From NCBI RefSeq assembly GCF_018736085.1, contig NZ_CP076134.1, positions 2,986,501-3,050,500 of the forward strand: a stretch of 64,000 bases of DNA, in the 5' to 3' direction. The notes under the pieces are model-generated. The model saw nothing but the letters and a program-made list of their open reading frames with translations. It was not told the DNA's origin and ran no database searches. Position numbers and translations under genes: made by a program. Positions within the stretch are counted from its first letter, which is position 1. Every line of letters starts with the position of its first letter. Of this stretch, positions 60,834 to 64,000 are shown piece after piece. The DNA comes from Bradyrhizobium sediminis (lineage in GTDB: Bacteria; Pseudomonadota; Alphaproteobacteria; Rhizobiales; Xanthobacteraceae).

Positions 60834-61412
60834 TCATTTGAACGCGTGCGCGCTGACAATCCCAGCGAGCAGCATGAGAGCGATGGCGCTCGCCCGGTAA
60901 CCAATACTGGGAGGGATCACTCCACGTAAGCCGCGCCTCAGCCAAGCGCCGGTAGCGATCCAAGCGCTACCGATCGCAAATATCTGAACGGCCAGCGCGG
61001 CAAGCCACGGACAAAGCGGCAGAAGGTCGATCCCCTGCGGGAGAAGCGTAAACGCAAAGATGATCCCTTTGGGATTTAGGAGTGTGGTCACGAAGACTCG
61101 CGAAATCGTAACGGGGCTGGACCCGCTAATCTCGGCCGCTCCGTGTAGCCAAAGCTTGGCCGAAAGATAGAGCAGGTACAACACCACGGCTATGCGCAGG
61201 AGAATTTCGAACGCCGGGATCGCGGCGACAACCGGCCCGACCAAGACCCGAAGCAGCGTTATCGCAGCCATGTAGCCGCATAGCTCGGCGGCAAGCAGGG
61301 GGATTGACCGGTGAACGCCGATGGCGGCACCGGATGTGGCAAGCAGGGTGTTTGTCGGCCCTGGTGTTGCAAGGAGCGCTACGCTGGCAGCGACGAATGC
61401 TGTGGGTTCCAT
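60834..61412 (-). CDS. LysE family translocator
   Basis: Exporter of 192 residues with five to six helices. The LysE/RhtB signature is ASVALLATPGPTNTLLATSG; LLNPKGIIFAFTLLPQG is the second conserved block. Members export amino acids or related compounds. The intact IS481-family element is inserted 18 bp upstream of its ATG (IS edge 61431), so the native promoter has been cut off; transcription would depend on the IS or on chance sites. Confidence 0.88.
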   Translation of the reverse strand: MEPTAFVAASVALLATPGPTNTLLATSGAAIGVHRSIPLLAAELCGYMAAITLLRVLVGPVVAAIPAFEILLRIAVVLYLLYLSAKLWLHGAAEISGSSPVTISRVFVTTLLNPKGIIFAFTLLPQGIDLLPLCPWLAALAVQIFAIGSAWIATGAWLRRGLRGVIPPSIGYRASAIALMLLAGIVSAHAFK

Positions 61413-61430
61413 CGATAAATAATGGAAGCG

Positions 61431-62387
61431 CTAGATGTGGAGCCTCAAGAGGTTGTCCTCGGTCAGGCCGAGTCTACTGATTGGTGTTTTTGATTTTAGT
61501 CCGCCGTGGGGGCGGTGCCAATTGTATCGGTGGAGCCAGCGGGGGAGTTCGTCGGCGCGGCGCTCGGATGTGGGATAGGCTTGGGCGTAGGCCCATTCCC
61601 TGAGCGCAGTCTGAATGAAGCGCTCGGCCTTGCCATTGGTTTTGGGTGTGTAGGGCTTGGTGCGGACGTGTTTGAGGCCCAGGCCTGTGCAAGCATCGCG
61701 GAAGTCGAAGGCCTTATAGCAACTGCCGTTGTCGGTCATGACGCGGGTGACGGTGACGCCGAGGCTTTTATAGTAGGCGACGGCGGCACTTAGAAAGGCG
61801 ACAGCGCTAACGGCCTTCTCATCGGGCAGGATCTGAGAGAAGGCAACGCGCGAATTATCGTCGATGCAAACATGGACATACTCCCAGCCGACGCCGCGGC
61901 TGTTGCTCTGACCGGTCCGATCCCCCGTGATGCGATGGCCGACCTTGTCGAAGCGGCCGAGCTTCTTGATATCGATGTGGATCATGTCGCCGGGATGCTC
62001 TCGCTCGTAGCGACGCACCGGTTCGGCCGGTTCCAGATCGCGCATCCGGTTCAGTCCCAGACGCCGCAAGATGCGGCTGACGGTCGCCGCCGATACACCG
62101 GCCTCGGCGGCGATCTGCTTGCCGGTGTAGCGCTGCCGACGCAAAGCCTCGACCACCGCGCAAGTGGCTGGCGCTGTTTGGCTCGGCAATGAAAGCGGCC
62201 TTGAGGAGCGATCCCGCAAACCATCGACGCCGTCCACGCGGAAGCGTTCGACCCATTTGGCGACAGTCTTCGACGTGGTGTTGAACTGGCGTGCGGCGGC
62301 GGCCTTGGATAACCCCCCGTCCACTACACATCGCACCATGGCCTCTCGACCTTTGGGCGTCAGGGAGGCATTCTTGTGGGTGTCCAT
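61431..62387 (-). CDS. IS481 family transposase
   Basis: DDE transposase of 318 residues. The N-terminal helix-turn-helix is LSKAAAARQFNTTSKTVAKW; a second HTH follows (IAAEAGVSAATVSRILRRLG). The rve catalytic core has its Asp residues in IHIDIKKLGRFDKVG and VMTDNGSCYKAFDF and the Glu in TNGKAERFIQTALREW. The C-terminus (WHRPHGGLKSKTPISRLGL) is typical. The frame is intact, so it may be active. Confidence 0.93.
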   Translation of the reverse strand: MDTHKNASLTPKGREAMVRCVVDGGLSKAAAARQFNTTSKTVAKWVERFRVDGVDGLRDRSSRPLSLPSQTAPATCAVVEALRRQRYTGKQIAAEAGVSAATVSRILRRLGLNRMRDLEPAEPVRRYEREHPGDMIHIDIKKLGRFDKVGHRITGDRTGQSNSRGVGWEYVHVCIDDNSRVAFSQILPDEKAVSAVAFLSAAVAYYKSLGVTVTRVMTDNGSCYKAFDFRDACTGLGLKHVRTKPYTPKTNGKAERFIQTALREWAYAQAYPTSERRADELPRWLHRYNWHRPHGGLKSKTPISRLGLTEDNLLRLHI

Positions 62388-62475
62388 TCGGTTCTCCGCG
62401 AATCGCTGGTGGTTTGGCGACTTCAGAGTTCCCGGTCAGGGCCGAATGGACAACCTCCTGAAAGACCACAGCTAG
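61431..62475 (-). mobile_element. IS481-family insertion sequence
   Basis: 1,045 bp. The ends are imperfect inverted repeats: CTAGATGTGG...TCAAGAGGTTGTCC at 61431-61458 against CTAGCTGTGG...TCAGGAGGTTGTCC read from 62475. A 4-bp direct repeat AGCG flanks it (61427-61430 and 62476-62479), consistent with target duplication. It contains one complete transposase gene. Confidence 0.8.
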
Positions 62476-62600
62476 AGCGCGACAGCATTGATCTGAATCA
62501 GGGTCGAAAGCACCACCGGTGCGCAATCACTCCGTCACGCCGATATTGCCTTCGCGCCGAAGCGCCGCAGTACTACCCGCCGGCCGAGCGGCGCGTCTGA

Positions 62601-63185
62601 TCATGGCGCGCAGCGCAGAATTTCGTCCACAATGGCGCGGTCCCGCATGATCGTGCGCAGATCGACATCGCGCGCCAGCGTGACATAGTCGCCAGTCTCA
62701 GCCGTTCGCAGGTATGTGGTGAAATAGACGGGACCGTGGGACAGTTCTCCTGCCTGGCAGGCCTGCGGCTGTACCGAGATCGAAATCGAGCCGCCCTGGC
62801 CGCTGTTTTTTTTCGCGATCAGTTCAGCACGAAACGTGGCGAGGCGGGTGAGGTCGGTCTCGTCGATGCGGTAGGCAAAGACGTGGACGTTGCTGCCGGC
62901 TTCGCGCGTCAGCTCGGGCGGCGCGGGAATTTCCCGCAACACAAAATCGCGCGCCTCCTCCGGCGCGCGTCCGACCCGCACGGCGATGCGGAGCAACACG
63001 CCATTCGGCCTCGGCCGCAAGCCCCGCGGCAATTTGATCGCGGCACGCAGTTGCGCAGGATCCGAGGTCTCGAAATCGACCCGCGCGAGCTTCACCATTG
63101 ACGTCACCGGCATATGGCCGCAGCCGGCGAGTACGATCGTGACGCAGGCGCGCAGGAAAACGTGCAGCAGGAGTTTGGGAGGCAT
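62601..63185 (-). CDS. Hypothetical lipoprotein
   Basis: Protein of 194 residues with lipobox LAGC in FLRACVTIVLAGCGHMP. The mature part is one beta-rich domain (VKLARVDFETSDPAQLRAAI, FVLREIPAPPELTREAGSNV, GGSISISVQPQACQ, YFTTYLRTAETGDYVTLARD). I do not recognise a named family; lipoproteins of this size occur next to secretion or envelope genes. It is divergent from the DUF2975 gene across a palindromic AT-rich region. Confidence 0.65.
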   Translation of the reverse strand: MPPKLLLHVFLRACVTIVLAGCGHMPVTSMVKLARVDFETSDPAQLRAAIKLPRGLRPRPNGVLLRIAVRVGRAPEEARDFVLREIPAPPELTREAGSNVHVFAYRIDETDLTRLATFRAELIAKKNSGQGGSISISVQPQACQAGELSHGPVYFTTYLRTAETGDYVTLARDVDLRTIMRDRAIVDEILRCAP

Positions 63186-63204
63186 GCGGAATCAACCATC
63201 TTGA

Positions 63205-63231
63205 CGATAATAACTTATCGTATTACGATAA
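63205..63231. promoter_or_regulatory. Repeated CGATAA/TTATCG operator candidate
   Basis: CGATAA (63205-63210), then TTATCGTA-T-TACGATAA (63215-63231), a 17-bp near-perfect palindrome. The AT-rich sequence stands out from its GC-rich surroundings and lies between the divergent lipoprotein and DUF2975 genes. The XRE-family regulator just downstream is the obvious binding candidate. Confidence 0.5.
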
Positions 63232-63262
63232 TTTTATCTCGCGTCAATAGCAGGATACGACC

Positions 63263-63808
63263 ATGACCGCTTTCGCCCATTCGGACCGCTTGCGTCGCTT
63301 CTCCAACGCCATGGTGATCGTCACCACACTCGGTATCGTGCTGATCGCGGTTGCGATGTGCCTGGTGTTTCTCGTGCCGGAATGGACGCGCAATCTGCTG
63401 CTGGCGCGGCTGGGCGCGGCCGGCCGCGACCTCGCACTGACGCCGGGACGCCTTGCCGCCGGCGCCGCCATATCAGCCATTCCCGTCGGCGTGATGCTGT
63501 TCGGGCTATGGCAGGTGCGGGCGCTGTTTGCGGATTTCGCTGCCGGTCGCGTGTTCACGCTGAGCAGCGCACGGCGGCTGCGCGATTTCGCTGCATGCGT
63601 GCTGGCGCAGGCGATCCTCGGTCCGATCTCCTCGACCGCACTGTTGCTTGCGTTCACGCTCAGCAATCCGCCGGGCAGCCGCCAACTCGGGATTTCGCTA
63701 TCGGTGAACGACTATCTTGCCTTGATCGTCGGTGGCGTGCTGCTCGCGGTCGCCTGGGTCATGGTAGAGGCGACACGGATCGCCGACGAACACGCCTCCT
63801 TCGTGTGA
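63263..63808 (+). CDS. DUF2975 family membrane protein
   Basis: Membrane protein of 181 residues with four hydrophobic helices (MVIVTTLGIVLIAVAMCLVF; ISAIPVGVMLFGLWQV; LAQAILGPISSTALLLAFTL; LALIVGGVLLAVAWVMVEAT). The block GRVFTLSSARRLRDFAACVL after helix two, and the C-terminal EATRIADEHASFV, are typical of DUF2975. These proteins are nearly always coupled to a small XRE regulator, as here, with 8 bp between the genes. Their role is unknown. Confidence 0.85.
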   Translation: MTAFAHSDRLRRFSNAMVIVTTLGIVLIAVAMCLVFLVPEWTRNLLLARLGAAGRDLALTPGRLAAGAAISAIPVGVMLFGLWQVRALFADFAAGRVFTLSSARRLRDFAACVLAQAILGPISSTALLLAFTLSNPPGSRQLGISLSVNDYLALIVGGVLLAVAWVMVEATRIADEHASFV

Positions 63809-63816
63809 GCCGCGCC

Positions 63817-64000
63817 ATGCCGATCGTCGTCAATCTCGACGTCATGCTGGCGCGGCGCAAGATGCGCTCCAAGGAACTTGCCGAGCGCATCGGCATTACC
63901 GAACAGAACGTCTCGCTGTTGAAATCCGGTAAGGTGAAAGGCGTGCGCTTCGACACGCTGGCGCTGATCTGCGAGACGCTCGACTGCCAGCCCGGCGACA
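63817..64000 (+). CDS. XRE-family transcriptional regulator, YozG-like (partial)
   Basis: First 61 codons of a small regulator; the end is beyond the window. The helix-turn-helix reads MRSKELAERIGITEQNVSLL, followed by KGVRFDTLALICETLDCQPG, which is the YozG-type Cro/CI fold of about 70 residues, so little is missing. It follows the DUF2975 gene by 8 bp and probably controls the pair through the palindrome at 63205-63231. Confidence 0.85.
   Translation, partial: MPIVVNLDVMLARRKMRSKELAERIGITEQNVSLLKSGKVKGVRFDTLALICETLDCQPGD

Overview
The window looks like a chromosomal segment of an alphaproteobacterium of the Bradyrhizobium/Rhodopseudomonas group (Nitrobacteraceae). The basis is high GC with matching codon use, a one-step phosphatidylcholine synthase, a NasS/NasT nitrate sensor pair, an IalB-family protein, and palindromic intergenic repeats (3329-3378, 7249-7329, 20434-20503) of kinds I associate with these genomes. 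No rRNA operon, replication origin of the chromosome or CRISPR array is visible. One tRNA gene, tRNA-Ser(UGA), is present.

Layout. 1-7.2 kb: end of a YejA-like peptide-binding protein, IalB-family protein, HspQ, AEC carrier, UbiH-like monooxygenase, phosphatidylcholine synthase, TerC, quinone oxidoreductase. 7.3-8.8 kb: acetylornithine aminotransferase preceded by what looks like an arginine-rich leader peptide and attenuator hairpin. 8.8-11 kb: an orphan gene and rimO. 11-16.5 kb: assimilatory nitrite reduction, with nasT-nasS followed by a candidate sigma-54 promoter, a leader RNA with an ANTAR-type hexaloop hairpin, nirA and an unusual Fe-S/flavin reductase. 16.9-19.5 kb: 5-oxoprolinase pxpBCA. 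19.7-23.3 kb: RraA-like protein, cupin and small secreted proteins. 23.4-30.3 kb: a sugar-type ABC importer with a hydroxyacid dehydrogenase and an amidase, read as one operon. 30.8-34.5 kb: a decaying stretch (Spy-like protein, PilZ protein, truncated dsbA, and a double-barrel outer membrane protein gene with two frameshifts).

34,523-45,344 is the most interesting part: a compact 10.8 kb island bounded by a 17-bp direct repeat that overlaps the 3' end of tRNA-Ser. It carries a tyrosine integrase, an AlpA-like activator, a SpoVG-like protein, a primase/helicase with inverted iterons beside it, and a complete HK97-type head module (connectors, large terminase, HNH nuclease, capsid, protease, portal). 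It has no tail, lysis or recognisable repressor genes. This is the expected content of a capsid-forming phage-inducible chromosomal island (a satellite that builds its own head and borrows a helper's tail), with an unusual gene order. On the 5' side of the same tRNA lies a second, decayed element (45,382-48,107) bounded by a 39-bp copy of the tRNA 5' half. It holds an integrase fragment and three membrane proteins, one resembling SLATT-type effectors.

48.2-57.6 kb returns to core genes: two tiny membrane peptides, RlpA, an epoxide hydrolase-like protein, a D,D-carboxypeptidase, then tmk-holB-metG-tatD-MBL hydrolase in a tight operon. MetRS has a roughly 130-residue histone H1-like tail at its N-terminus. 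57.6-62.5 kb holds a TRAP transporter and a LysE exporter between an IS481-type fragment and an intact IS481-family element. The window ends with a lipoprotein, a DUF2975 membrane protein and the start of its XRE-family regulator.
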